A DNA stretch of 64,000 nt from Alphaproteobacteria bacterium. GTDB lineage: Bacteria > Pseudomonadota > Alphaproteobacteria > Oceanibaculales > Oceanibaculaceae. Where the stretch lies: NCBI GenBank assembly GCA_018823745.1, contig JAHJHR010000017.1, positions 620,001 to 684,000 on the forward strand. Reading direction: 5' to 3'. Position numbers and translations under genes: made by a program. Shown here one piece after another: positions 15,964 through 24,586 of the stretch. Every line of letters begins with the position of its first letter. Positions within the stretch are counted from its first letter, which is position 1. A model generated the notes under the pieces. That model had not been told where the DNA came from. It saw nothing but the letters and a program-made list of their open reading frames with translations, and searched no databases.

Positions 15964-17103
15964 TCAGGCACTCATGAACTTGTTCACGAACTCCGTGCGG
16001 GTCTTGGCGTACCAAGGCATTTCGGCCGGCCAGGGGTTCAGCTTCGCCAGCGCGTCGCCGGGATAGGCATCGGCGAAATTCTTGGCATAGACATCGCCAC
16101 CGAACTTGTCGGCGCCCAGAACCGGCGAATTATAGCCGTGGCTCTTGATCGCCTCGCCGGCCAGCTTGGCGTCATAGGCCGTCTCGATGAAGGCGTAGAT
16201 CTGGTCGAAATTCTTCGCACCCGTGGGCATGCACAGCCCGTCGACCCAGGCCATGGCGCCCTCGACCGGGGCGCGGTACATGACCGGCTCGCCAGCAGTC
16301 TTCAGCGCGATGGGCGGGCCGTCCCAGGTCTGGCCGACGATGACGCCTTCGTTCAGCAAGCCGTTCTTCTGCGTGTCGGCATCGTTCCACAGCAGCTTGA
16401 TGTTCTTCTTCTTGGCGATGGCGGTCTCGGTCAGCTTGGTCCAGACCTCCTTCATCTTGGCCTCGTCCTTATAGGCCGCCCACATCGAGCCCGGCGCCAT
16501 CTCGCCGCGGCGTTCCAGCCCGAGGCCGAGGCCCAGCATCATCGAATGGGCGCGCCCCATGGTCTTGCCGGCATTCGCCTCGTCCCAGACATCGTAATAG
16601 CTGGGGAACTGGCCGGCCGGCTTGAAGGCGTCGGTGCGCCAGGCCACGCCCTCGGTGCCCCAGATATGCGGCAGCCAATGCGTGCCCTTGCCGCCGAAAT
16701 TCCAATGCGCCTCGCCCAGCGCCATGGCCGGATTGACCTTGTCGAGCGGCACCCGCTTCATGTCGAAGGGCTGCAGCAGCCCCAGCTCGGCCCAGAGCGG
16801 ATTGCGGTTCACGGTCGGCGTGACGATGTCGAAGCCCTCGCCATTGGTGGCGCGCAGCTTGTTGAGAATTTCGTCGTTGGAGCCGATGCCGGTGAAATTG
16901 ATCTTGATGCCGGTCTTGTCGGTGAAGCCCTTCACGAAGCTTTCCGGCAGATAATCCGACCACATCATGATGTTGATCTCGCCCGAGGAGGCGAGAACGC
17001 TGCGGCTGACGATGGCCGGCATCGCTAGGCCGGCACCGGCCAGGGCGGTTGCCTTCAGGAATGACCGGCGTGCCAAACGGGTATCGACGCTGTATTTTTT
17101 CAT
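15964..17103 (-). CDS. ABC transporter solute-binding protein, PotD family, Tat signal
   Basis: 379 residues. A twin-arginine signal (RRSFLK at residues 12-17, hydrophobic core to ~33, cleavage near VLASS) sends it folded to the periplasm. The mature part begins INIMMWSDYLPESFVKGF and continues with KTGIKINFTGIGSNDEILNKL, typical of the spermidine/putrescine-binding family. AAGGAG precedes ATG 17103. First gene of a four-gene importer operon, divergent from a MocR regulator. Confidence 0.9.
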   Translation of the reverse strand: MKKYSVDTRLARRSFLKATALAGAGLAMPAIVSRSVLASSGEINIMMWSDYLPESFVKGFTDKTGIKINFTGIGSNDEILNKLRATNGEGFDIVTPTVNRNPLWAELGLLQPFDMKRVPLDKVNPAMALGEAHWNFGGKGTHWLPHIWGTEGVAWRTDAFKPAGQFPSYYDVWDEANAGKTMGRAHSMMLGLGLGLERRGEMAPGSMWAAYKDEAKMKEVWTKLTETAIAKKKNIKLLWNDADTQKNGLLNEGVIVGQTWDGPPIALKTAGEPVMYRAPVEGAMAWVDGLCMPTGAKNFDQIYAFIETAYDAKLAGEAIKSHGYNSPVLGADKFGGDVYAKNFADAYPGDALAKLNPWPAEMPWYAKTRTEFVNKFMSA

Positions 17104-17216
17104 GTCCCATCTCCTTGTTCAGTCCGGCAGGCCATGTGGCGCTGCCGGCACCTGCTCCCGCTTTTTCGCGGGATGCCTCTTGCCTTGTGCTTTCTTTCTC
17201 GCACTGCAAAAATGTT

Positions 17217-17271
17217 ATTGCTCCGCAGCAATGCGGCTTAGAGCCACGGGTTGAAAACTATGGAGCCAGGG
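17217..17271. promoter_or_regulatory. Divergent promoter region with direct repeats, candidate MocR operator
   Basis: GAGCCACGG (17241-17249) and GAGCCAGGG (17263-17271) are direct repeats 22 bp apart, about two helical turns, which suits the directly repeated sites of MocR/GabR regulators. A nearby inverted repeat ATTGCT-ccgc-AGCAAT lies at 17217-17232. The 11-mer TAGAGCCACGG also occurs before the transaminase gene (20154-20164). Confidence 0.5.
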
Positions 17272-17294
17272 ACCGATAACCGCGCCTGCAGCAC

Positions 17295-18779
17295 ATGCTA
17301 GAACGCTTCTTTGCCGCCCCTCTCGATCCGGCACAGCGGCTGCAGCAGCAGATTCAGGAAAGGCTGATCGAGGCGATCCTGGCGGGCGCCCTGCCCTTCC
17401 ATGAACCGCTGCCGGCGACGCGCATCATGGCGCAGCGCATACAGGTGTCGCGCAACACCGTGACGCTGGTCTATGAGCGGCTGGCCGAGGATGGCTATCT
17501 GAAATCCGTGAACCGGCGCGGCTATTTCATCGATGAACGCTTTGTCCGCGAACAGCTGAACATCAAGGTCGATGACCGGGCGAAGACGCTCTTCCCGTCG
17601 GCCCAGGAACCGGTCGATTTCACCCGCCTGCTGCATCGCGGTTTCGCCCGCCAGCAGAACATCGTGAAACCCGGCAACTGGCGCGACTTCCCCTACCCCT
17701 TCATCTACGGCCAGACCGCACCGGACAAGACATCGCTCAGCCGCTGGCGCGACTGCGTGCGGATTGCCGGCACGATGCTGCATTCCAGAGACTGGATGCC
17801 GGACAACATCGACGCCGATGACCCGCTGCTGGTCGAGCAGATCATCCGGCGCATCCTGCCGCAGCGCGGCTTCAGCGCCGGGGCGGAGAATCTGCTGATC
17901 ACGGTTGGCGCGCAGAACGCGCTCTATCTTGTCGCCACGCTTCTGGCCAGGCCGAATGCCAGGGTCGATATGGAAGACCCCGGCTATGTCGATGCCCGCA
18001 ACATCTTCGGCACCCACGGTATCGAGGTGCGGCCGCATCCGGTCGATGGCGACGGCATGCGCGTGACGCCGGCGCTGGCGGGCAGCGATCTTGTCTATGT
18101 GACGCCGGGCCATCAATCGCCGACCAATGTGACGATGTCGATGGAGCGGCGGCTGTCCCTGCTATCAGCAGCGGAGGCGCATGATTTCTTCATCCTGGAG
18201 GATGATTACGAGCACGAGCTGAACTTCGTCGGCCCGCAGCGCGCGGCGCTGAAAAGCTTCGACCAGACCGGCCGGGTGGTCCATGTCGGCAGCCTGTCGA
18301 AGCCGCTGTTTCCGGGGCTGCGCCTCGGCTTCATCGCCGCCGCGCCGCCGCTGATCGCCGAGCTGCGGGCGCTGCGCCGGCTGATGTACCGCCACACCTC
18401 GTCACTGGATCAGCGGGCGATGGCGATCTTCCTGTCGGAAGGCCATTTCGACGCCCATATCCGCCGACAGCGCGCCAGCCTTGCGGAGAAATGGAAGACC
18501 CTGCTGGGCGCTGCCGCCCGGCTGCTGCCGGAATGCGATGTCACCATGACGACCGGTGGCTCGGCCATCTGGCTGACCCTGCCCAAGGGCATGAAGGCCC
18601 GCGAGGTCGAGACCCGCGCCGCCAAAATTGGCCTGCTGGTCGAATCGGGCGATGTGCATTACCTGCGCCCCGACCCGCCGCAGAACCGTCTGCGACTCGG
18701 CTATGCCGCCATTCCGCTGGAGCGGATCGAGCCGGGGCTGAAACTGCTGGCCGGCATCGTCCGCGACTTAAGCGCTTAA
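17295..18779 (+). CDS. MocR-type (GntR-HTH plus aminotransferase-like) regulator
   Basis: 494 residues. Residues ~8-75 form a GntR winged HTH (LPATRIMAQRIQVSRNTVTLVYERLAEDGYL). The rest is a fold-type I aminotransferase domain with PLP-lysine Lys336 in SLSKPLFPGLRLGF. MocR proteins bind PLP and often an amine or amino acid and act on nearby genes (established for GabR and PdxR). The divergent importer and the convergent transaminase, whose 3' end overlaps this stop by 4 bp, are the probable targets. ATG 17295 has no strong ribosome-binding site. Confidence 0.88.
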   Translation: MLERFFAAPLDPAQRLQQQIQERLIEAILAGALPFHEPLPATRIMAQRIQVSRNTVTLVYERLAEDGYLKSVNRRGYFIDERFVREQLNIKVDDRAKTLFPSAQEPVDFTRLLHRGFARQQNIVKPGNWRDFPYPFIYGQTAPDKTSLSRWRDCVRIAGTMLHSRDWMPDNIDADDPLLVEQIIRRILPQRGFSAGAENLLITVGAQNALYLVATLLARPNARVDMEDPGYVDARNIFGTHGIEVRPHPVDGDGMRVTPALAGSDLVYVTPGHQSPTNVTMSMERRLSLLSAAEAHDFFILEDDYEHELNFVGPQRAALKSFDQTGRVVHVGSLSKPLFPGLRLGFIAAAPPLIAELRALRRLMYRHTSSLDQRAMAIFLSEGHFDAHIRRQRASLAEKWKTLLGAAARLLPECDVTMTTGGSAIWLTLPKGMKAREVETRAAKIGLLVESGDVHYLRPDPPQNRLRLGYAAIPLERIEPGLKLLAGIVRDLSA

Positions 18780-20092
18780 AGGTCGCTGCGGCCCAGCACC
18801 CGGCGCAGGCTGTCGATCATCTGGTCGAGGTCGGATTCCTCGCTGACCAGCGCGGGGGCGAAGATCAGCGCATCGCCGGTCGCCTTCACATGCAGCCCGT
18901 CCTTGAACAGCAGGCGCTGCACGATGGAGCCCTTTTCGCCCGGCGCCTTGCCCGGCGTCAGCTGGATGCCGGCCATCATGCCATGGCCGCGCAGATCATA
19001 GACCTGCGGCAGGTTGCGCAGGCCGAACACGCCATCCAGGAAGGTATCGGACATCGCCTTGCCGCGCTCGAACAGCTTCTCGTCGCGGTAGATGTCGAGC
19101 GAGGCGAGCGCCGCCGCACAGGCCACCGGATGGGCGGAATAGGTATAGCCATGCATCAGTTCCGGCCGGTCCCCCGTGACCGAGGCGATGACGGCCTTCT
19201 GGATTTCCGTCTTCACCGCCACGGCGCTCATCGGGATGGTGCCGTTGGTCAGCGCCTTCGCCATGGTGATGACGTCCGGCGTGACGCCGAATTCCTGCGA
19301 GGCGAAAGCCGCCCCGGTGCGGCCGAAGCCGGTGATGACCTCATCGAACACCAGCAGGATGCCGTATTTGTCGGCGATCTTGCGCAGCCGCTGCTGATAG
19401 CCCTGCGGCGGCACGATGGTGCCGATGGAGCCGGCGATGGGCTCGACGAACACGGCGGCGATGGTCTCGCCGCCATAGGTCTTGCACAGATCCTCCAGAT
19501 CATCGGCCAGATGCGCGCCATCTTCCGGCTGGCCCCTTGTGAAGCGCTGCTCCTCGTTCCAGGTGTGGCGCATATGCACGACATCGCAGGTGACGCCGGA
19601 GAAGTCGCGGCGGTTGCCGACCATGCCGGCCAGCGAGGTACCGCCCAGATTGACGCCGTGATAACCCCAGGCGCGCGAGACGAAGCGGGTGCGCTGTGCC
19701 TCGCCGCGGGCGCGGTGATAGGCCAGGCAGATCTTCATCGCGCTGTCGACCGCCTCGGAACCGGAGGAGCCGAAGAATACCCGGTCGATGCCGTCCGGCA
19801 GCAGCTCGGACAGGCGGCGCGCCAGCTCGAAGGAGATCGGCGCGGCGCGCTGGAAATGCGGTGTGTAGTCCAGCTCCATCAGCTGCTTGTGCACTGCCTC
19901 GGCAATCTCCGGCCGGCCATGCCCGGCGGCGGAGCAGAACAGGCCGGACGACCCGTCGAGGATTTCCTGGTCCTCCGGCGTCCAGTAGCGCACGCCCTTC
20001 GCCCGCGCGAAGATCTGCGGCTCCTTGTGGAACAGCCGGTTGTTGGTGAAGGGCAGCCAGTGATTATCCATGGCGATGGGCATGTGGGTCAT
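18776..20092 (-). CDS. Class III omega-amino acid (amine):pyruvate aminotransferase
   Basis: 438 residues, normal length for the family. Glycine-rich GSSGSEAVDSAMK (~109-121) binds the PLP phosphate, FDEVITGFGRTG (~249-260) contains the PLP-contact Asp, and TMAKALTNG contains the Schiff-base Lys279. The N-terminal HWLPFTNNRLF and GSSGLFCSAAGHGRPEI fit the beta-alanine/omega-amino-acid:pyruvate group. Probably transfers the terminal amino group of an imported omega-amine to pyruvate. A palindrome containing the MocR-type box lies ~50 bp upstream. Confidence 0.88.
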   Translation of the reverse strand: MTHMPIAMDNHWLPFTNNRLFHKEPQIFARAKGVRYWTPEDQEILDGSSGLFCSAAGHGRPEIAEAVHKQLMELDYTPHFQRAAPISFELARRLSELLPDGIDRVFFGSSGSEAVDSAMKICLAYHRARGEAQRTRFVSRAWGYHGVNLGGTSLAGMVGNRRDFSGVTCDVVHMRHTWNEEQRFTRGQPEDGAHLADDLEDLCKTYGGETIAAVFVEPIAGSIGTIVPPQGYQQRLRKIADKYGILLVFDEVITGFGRTGAAFASQEFGVTPDVITMAKALTNGTIPMSAVAVKTEIQKAVIASVTGDRPELMHGYTYSAHPVACAAALASLDIYRDEKLFERGKAMSDTFLDGVFGLRNLPQVYDLRGHGMMAGIQLTPGKAPGEKGSIVQRLLFKDGLHVKATGDALIFAPALVSEESDLDQMIDSLRRVLGRSDL

Positions 20093-20143
20093 GAGCCGGT
20101 CCTCGGAAAGTATGACGCTTTCCTTACGGCTACTCCCCCGCGC

Positions 20144-20165
20144 GCCGTGGCCCTAGAGCCACGGC
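20144..20165 (-). promoter_or_regulatory. GCCGTGGC/GCCACGGC inverted repeat upstream of transaminase
   Basis: GCCGTGGC (20144-20151) and GCCACGGC (20158-20165) form an 8-bp inverted repeat with a 6-bp spacer, about 52 bp before the transaminase start. Its right half lies within TAGAGCCACGG, shared with the MocR/importer divergent region. Candidate MocR site; it could also fold as an RNA hairpin near the 3' end of the adjacent minus-strand gene. Confidence 0.45.
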
Positions 20166-20196
20166 GGATATTCGTAGGGTCCAGTGCTGTGGGCTG

Positions 20197-21012
20197 TCAG
20201 CGTTTCACGAAGGACTGCACCGTCTCCCAGGCCACTTCCTGAAGCAGGGCAGCGGTCTTGGCGTCGATGGCGCCATAGACGTCATAGCTGTTGCCCACGG
20301 GGGACTTGCCATAGACCGCAGCATAGGTCGTGGCGGCGGCCAGATAGGTACCCAGCAGCGAAGGGTGGCTGTGATCCTGCGCGTTATGCAGCTTCAGGCC
20401 GGGTTCGCGCTTGTAGGCCGCGTCGAAGGCCAGCCCGACCGGGATGACCAGCGCGCCGATCTCATTGCCGACCGACACGAGAAAATCATCGGTCATGCCG
20501 ACATTTTCCGGCTTGGCCTGCTTGTGCGGCGCGACATAGGAATGAGTCATATAGAGCGCTGTCTTGCCGCCACGCTCGGTGATGATCTTGTTGAATTCGA
20601 CGGCCGTCTTGCGGAAGGATTCCTGGCGCGCCTCGCTCAGTGCGGCGGCGCTGTGGCCCTGCAGGATGACCAGCTCGAACGGCTCCTTGATGCCGATCTG
20701 GCCCGGCTTGGTCAGCCAGTCAATATTGTGGTGCGACAGGCTGGCGCCGCCGATGGTGGCGGATTTGTATTGCAGCGCCTTTTCCGCAGCCGGATCAGCG
20801 GCGGCCACCATCCGGCGCAAATGATTATGCAGGCTGTCATTATAATAGAAATAGCTGTTGCCGACGAGCAGCACGCGCATCGGATTCTCGACCTGCGGCC
20901 CCTTTACAGCAGGCGCAGAGGCGGCAAACCCGGTGCCACTGACCAGAGCAAGTGACAGGGCAACGGCCAGAAGCCGGATCGGGCGCAAGGCCCGGTGAGC
21001 AAAAGCGTACAT
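20197..21012 (-). CDS. Exported SGNH/GDSL-like hydrolase
   Basis: 271 residues from ATG 21012, with GAGGG 9 bp upstream (ATG 21021 adds three residues and has worse spacing). A Sec signal peptide covers ~1-31 (LLAVALSLALVSGTGFAASA). SGNH blocks: GNSYFYYNDSL with nucleophile Ser53, LQGHSAA as a possible block III, and DHSHPS (Asp213, His216) as block V. Probably a periplasmic or lipoprotein-free esterase or acyl hydrolase; substrate unknown. It sits between the transaminase and a molybdoenzyme, all on minus, without an obvious shared role. Confidence 0.65.
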   Translation of the reverse strand: MYAFAHRALRPIRLLAVALSLALVSGTGFAASAPAVKGPQVENPMRVLLVGNSYFYYNDSLHNHLRRMVAAADPAAEKALQYKSATIGGASLSHHNIDWLTKPGQIGIKEPFELVILQGHSAAALSEARQESFRKTAVEFNKIITERGGKTALYMTHSYVAPHKQAKPENVGMTDDFLVSVGNEIGALVIPVGLAFDAAYKREPGLKLHNAQDHSHPSLLGTYLAAATTYAAVYGKSPVGNSYDVYGAIDAKTAALLQEVAWETVQSFVKR

Positions 21013-21064
21013 GATGGGCATCCCTCGGATTTTATTTTTTAAGAGCACAGTCCAAAACCGATAG

Positions 21065-24000
21065 TCAGACCCGCAGGGTGATGTCGTCCAGCGGAATCGT
21101 GCGGCAGGCAAGGATGCGCGCAGGACCATCGATGCGGCCTGATTCCGGGTCGAAAACACTGCCGGACAGCAGATCGACCGCGCAGCTTTCGCACTGCCCG
21201 ACCCGGCATCCGGCGCCGACCGGCAGGCCGGCGCGTTCCGCCGCATCGAGCAGGGAGCGGTCGCGGGGAGTCCAGATACCCTCGCCCTGATCCATGCGAA
21301 TCATCCGGGGTTCGAGAGTGCCGGGCGGCAGGATCGTCTCGGCGGTGAATAGTTCGGTGACGATGCGGGCCTGCTTCACGCCGCGCGCGGCCAGCGCTGC
21401 ACTCATCTCCGTCATCATGGTCTGGGTGCCGCACAGGAAGAAGAGAGTGCGCGGATCGTCCAGCAGGGCGTCGATGCCGTCCAGCGCGATCCGACCACCG
21501 CGAATGGTGCTGCCGGCTGGCGGTTCGGCGCGGGAGTAGCAGGTCTGCACGACCAGCGCCGGAATTGCCGCCTGCGCCGCCGCGATCTCGTCTGCGAAGG
21601 CATGTTCGCCTTTATCGCGCACGCCATAGACCAAAGCCGCCGGGGTCACATCGGGCCGGGCGGCGCGGGCCGCCAGATAGGGCAGGAAAGGCGTAATGCC
21701 GATACCATTGGCAATCATCACAACCGGCGTGCCGTCCAGCGGCGGCAGGAACCGCCCCTGCGGCGCGCCAAGGCCGATCCGCATACCCACGCTCAACGCA
21801 TCATGGACCAGCCCGGAGCCCCTGCCAGCCGGCAGGTCGGGACGTCCCGCCGGTGCCGCCATGCGCCGCACGCTGATGCGCAGCCCCTCCGCAGTGCCGC
21901 CGGACAGGGAATAGCTGCGGCGCAGCACCTCACCCTGCCCGTCCGGCACGGCAATTGTGACATGCTGGCCCGGCAGATAAGCGGGCAGCGGGCCGCCATC
22001 GGCCGGGCGCAGCTCCAGCGAGCGGATCGTCGGCGTCTCCGCGATAATCCCGGCAATGATGAAGTCGCGTTCCCCCGTCCAGGCCCGGACCGGCGGATTG
22101 CCGGTCTCGTCGCGCGCCAGACGAGCGGGAAAGCCGCGCATCGGCACCGAGCCGCTGACCGGGTCGGTGCCGCCGCGACCGACAAGCGCGTTGTAGTTCG
22201 ACGCCCCGTCGCCCCGCACCGGACGATCCGCCAGCCCGAGCCGGCTGTTGCCCTGCCACCAGCCGTAATCGGCGACGGCGACATCAGACGCCAGATGGGG
22301 ATCGAGCCGGGCGCGGAACCGCGCCGTCCCGGTCGGGGTGGACAGCACCACCCAATCCTCCGGCTCGATTGATTCCGCCGCCGCCAGATCCGGATGCAGG
22401 CGCACCATCGGCTCCGGCGCCTTCCGCCGCAGCGAGGGCGCATCGCGGTGCTGGCTGTGGCAATAGAAACCGTCCTTCGCGGTGGTCACATGCACAAGGT
22501 TGCCCTTGCTTTCCACGGCCAGGCTTTCCGCCAGCTCCGGCACCGGCGGCTGGCCATGGCGCTGAAAGACTGGCGAATAGATCTCGACCAGCCCGCTCGG
22601 CGTATTGAAGCCGGCAAACCCAGTTGGAACCGGGCGGGCATGGGCCTCATAGCCCTGCTCCAGCGGTCGGCGCAGCCCCTCCGGTGCAGCACGCAGCGCC
22701 GCGACCGTCAGCCCGGTGGGGGCGAGCATGTGGTCCCAGCCAGCCTCGATGGAACCGCCGAAAAACGCCGCGCCATGCCCCAGCCGTACCGCCAGATCGA
22801 ACAATATCTGCATGTCGGACCGTGCTTCGCCGCGCGGCGGCACCATGCGCTGGCGCAGTTGCACCAGTTCCTCGGCGGCGGCATCCAGCTCGAAGCCGAT
22901 CTTCAGCGCCTCATGCTCCCAGGGCAGGGTGACCGGCAGGATGATGTCGGCATAGGCTGCCGTCGGCGTCATCCGGCTGTCGCAATGGACGTGGAAATCG
23001 AGGGCGAGCAGCGCCTCTTCGGTCTCTGCAACACTGGCCTGCGAGACCAGCATATTGCCGCCGAACCCCATCAGCGCGCGCGTCCGGTAGGGCGTGCCCT
23101 TCAGCGCGGAACGCTGGAAATCCTCCACCGTAATCCAGCCCTGCCGGGCCGGGCCGAGCGGCCGGTCGGACAGGCCCAGCGCCTTTTCCCGCTGGCCCTC
23201 TGGCAGCAGATCATGGCCGTTGACGGCGTTGCGCGGCAGCCGGGCGACCGGGACATTGCCGCCTAGCCGGTCGAAGGCACCCGACAGCGCCTCCAGGATC
23301 GAAATCGCGCGTTCGGTCTGCGTGGCATTGGCATGCTGGCCGACCCCGGTCCAGGCATAGAGCGCGACCGGCCCCTCACCTGCAAAAGCATCCGCCAGCG
23401 CCGCGATATCGGCCTCCGCCAGCCCGGTCGCCTCAGCGGTCCGCGCCAGAGTCCAGGGTTCGGCCGCGTCACGGACCATATCCAGCGCCGGGCGGCAGCG
23501 GATCGGTCCGGCCAGCCCCGGCAGCGCCACCGGCCCAGACAGGGCCAGCCTGCCGGCATCGCAGGAGAACTGCCGGCTCGCTGGCCTGTACCAGGCTACC
23601 GCACCGGCCACCGCATCCCAGACCGCGAAAGCCTCCTCGCCGGGCGTTTCTTCCACAGCACTGCGCGGTACCGGCAAGCCATCCTCGCCGATCAGCAGCG
23701 CCGCATTGGTCCAGCGGCGCACAAAGCCGGCATCGAAGCGGTCCGCGCTCAACAGGCAGCGCAGCGCGCCCAGTGCCAGCGCCAGATCAGCGCCCGGACG
23801 GACCCGCAGCCACAGATCGGCATCGCGCGCATGCGGCGTCTGCCGGGGATCGACGACGATCAGCCGGGCGCCGCGCCGTACCGCCTCGGCCAGCCGCGTT
23901 GCCTGCGACAGCCAGACATGGCTGGGGTTAAAGCCCCAGAGCACGATGGTCCTGGCATTGGCGTAATCCGGCGTCGGCCGCATGGCGCCAAAGGTGAAGC

Positions 24001-24451
24001 CATGGGCGACATCCTTGTGCCAGTTGCAGATTTCGGTGCCGTAGATGGTGTTCGGGCTGCCGAAGATGCGGATGAAGCGTTCGATCCATTCGATGGAATC
24101 CGACAAGGCGGTGCCGCTCGGCGTCGTCACCTCGAAGGCGACAGCCTCAGCCCCGCTTTCCGCGCGGATGGTGGAGAGGCGCTCGGCGACGGTGGACAGT
24201 GCCTCCTCCCAGGAGATCGCTTGCCAGCGCGGATTGGCCACGCCCTTGGGATCGAGGCGGCGCAGCGGGGTGAGGATACGCTCGGGATTGTCCAGCTGCT
24301 CCGGCGCGGCGCGGCCCTTGGCGCAGAGCGCCGTGCCGGTGGGATGGCCGCGATCCGGCTCAACCGAGACCACCCGGTCGCCCTCGACGGTATAGACGGC
24401 GCCGCAGCGCGACCGGCAGAGATTGCAATACCCGTGCTTGCGCAACGCCAT
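21065..24451 (-). CDS. Molybdopterin oxidoreductase fused to FAD/NAD(P)H reductase and 2Fe-2S ferredoxin
   Basis: 1128 residues. The N-terminus binds 4Fe-4S (Cys9, Cys12, Cys16, Cys43), followed by a DMSO-reductase-superfamily Mo-bis-MGD domain to ~residue 740. Cys142 in GTEICNWHKD is a possible Mo ligand, and the dinucleotide-binding tail is near 640-730. Residues ~790-1040 are a ferredoxin-reductase module (RRSYSLSGG for FAD; NGIGITPFLPYL for the nicotinamide side). The end is a plant-type 2Fe-2S ferredoxin, Cys1082-x4-Cys1087-x2-Cys1090-x25-Cys1116. It has no Tat signal, so it is cytoplasmic. The architecture implies a self-sufficient NAD(P)H-coupled oxidoreductase; the substrate cannot be told. 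Confidence 0.85.
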   Translation of the reverse strand: MALRKHGYCNLCRSRCGAVYTVEGDRVVSVEPDRGHPTGTALCAKGRAAPEQLDNPERILTPLRRLDPKGVANPRWQAISWEEALSTVAERLSTIRAESGAEAVAFEVTTPSGTALSDSIEWIERFIRIFGSPNTIYGTEICNWHKDVAHGFTFGAMRPTPDYANARTIVLWGFNPSHVWLSQATRLAEAVRRGARLIVVDPRQTPHARDADLWLRVRPGADLALALGALRCLLSADRFDAGFVRRWTNAALLIGEDGLPVPRSAVEETPGEEAFAVWDAVAGAVAWYRPASRQFSCDAGRLALSGPVALPGLAGPIRCRPALDMVRDAAEPWTLARTAEATGLAEADIAALADAFAGEGPVALYAWTGVGQHANATQTERAISILEALSGAFDRLGGNVPVARLPRNAVNGHDLLPEGQREKALGLSDRPLGPARQGWITVEDFQRSALKGTPYRTRALMGFGGNMLVSQASVAETEEALLALDFHVHCDSRMTPTAAYADIILPVTLPWEHEALKIGFELDAAAEELVQLRQRMVPPRGEARSDMQILFDLAVRLGHGAAFFGGSIEAGWDHMLAPTGLTVAALRAAPEGLRRPLEQGYEAHARPVPTGFAGFNTPSGLVEIYSPVFQRHGQPPVPELAESLAVESKGNLVHVTTAKDGFYCHSQHRDAPSLRRKAPEPMVRLHPDLAAAESIEPEDWVVLSTPTGTARFRARLDPHLASDVAVADYGWWQGNSRLGLADRPVRGDGASNYNALVGRGGTDPVSGSVPMRGFPARLARDETGNPPVRAWTGERDFIIAGIIAETPTIRSLELRPADGGPLPAYLPGQHVTIAVPDGQGEVLRRSYSLSGGTAEGLRISVRRMAAPAGRPDLPAGRGSGLVHDALSVGMRIGLGAPQGRFLPPLDGTPVVMIANGIGITPFLPYLAARAARPDVTPAALVYGVRDKGEHAFADEIAAAQAAIPALVVQTCYSRAEPPAGSTIRGGRIALDGIDALLDDPRTLFFLCGTQTMMTEMSAALAARGVKQARIVTELFTAETILPPGTLEPRMIRMDQGEGIWTPRDRSLLDAAERAGLPVGAGCRVGQCESCAVDLLSGSVFDPESGRIDGPARILACRTIPLDDITLRV

Positions 24452-24586
24452 GGTGCCTTCCTTCCCGAACGACAGGCACCACTCTATTGCAGCCGGCGCG
24501 GCCTGTGATACGGTTAATTTTCCGCCCGAAACCCATTACGCTTCAACGGGTTCCGGCACGCTTCCCTGTATCGTCCGGGAGAGATC

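Noticed and set aside
24500-24540. Zur-like site between the molybdoenzyme and COG0523 gene
   Set aside because: The short AT-rich stretch GTTAATTTTCC has no inverted half and does not resemble the alphaproteobacterial Zur palindrome.
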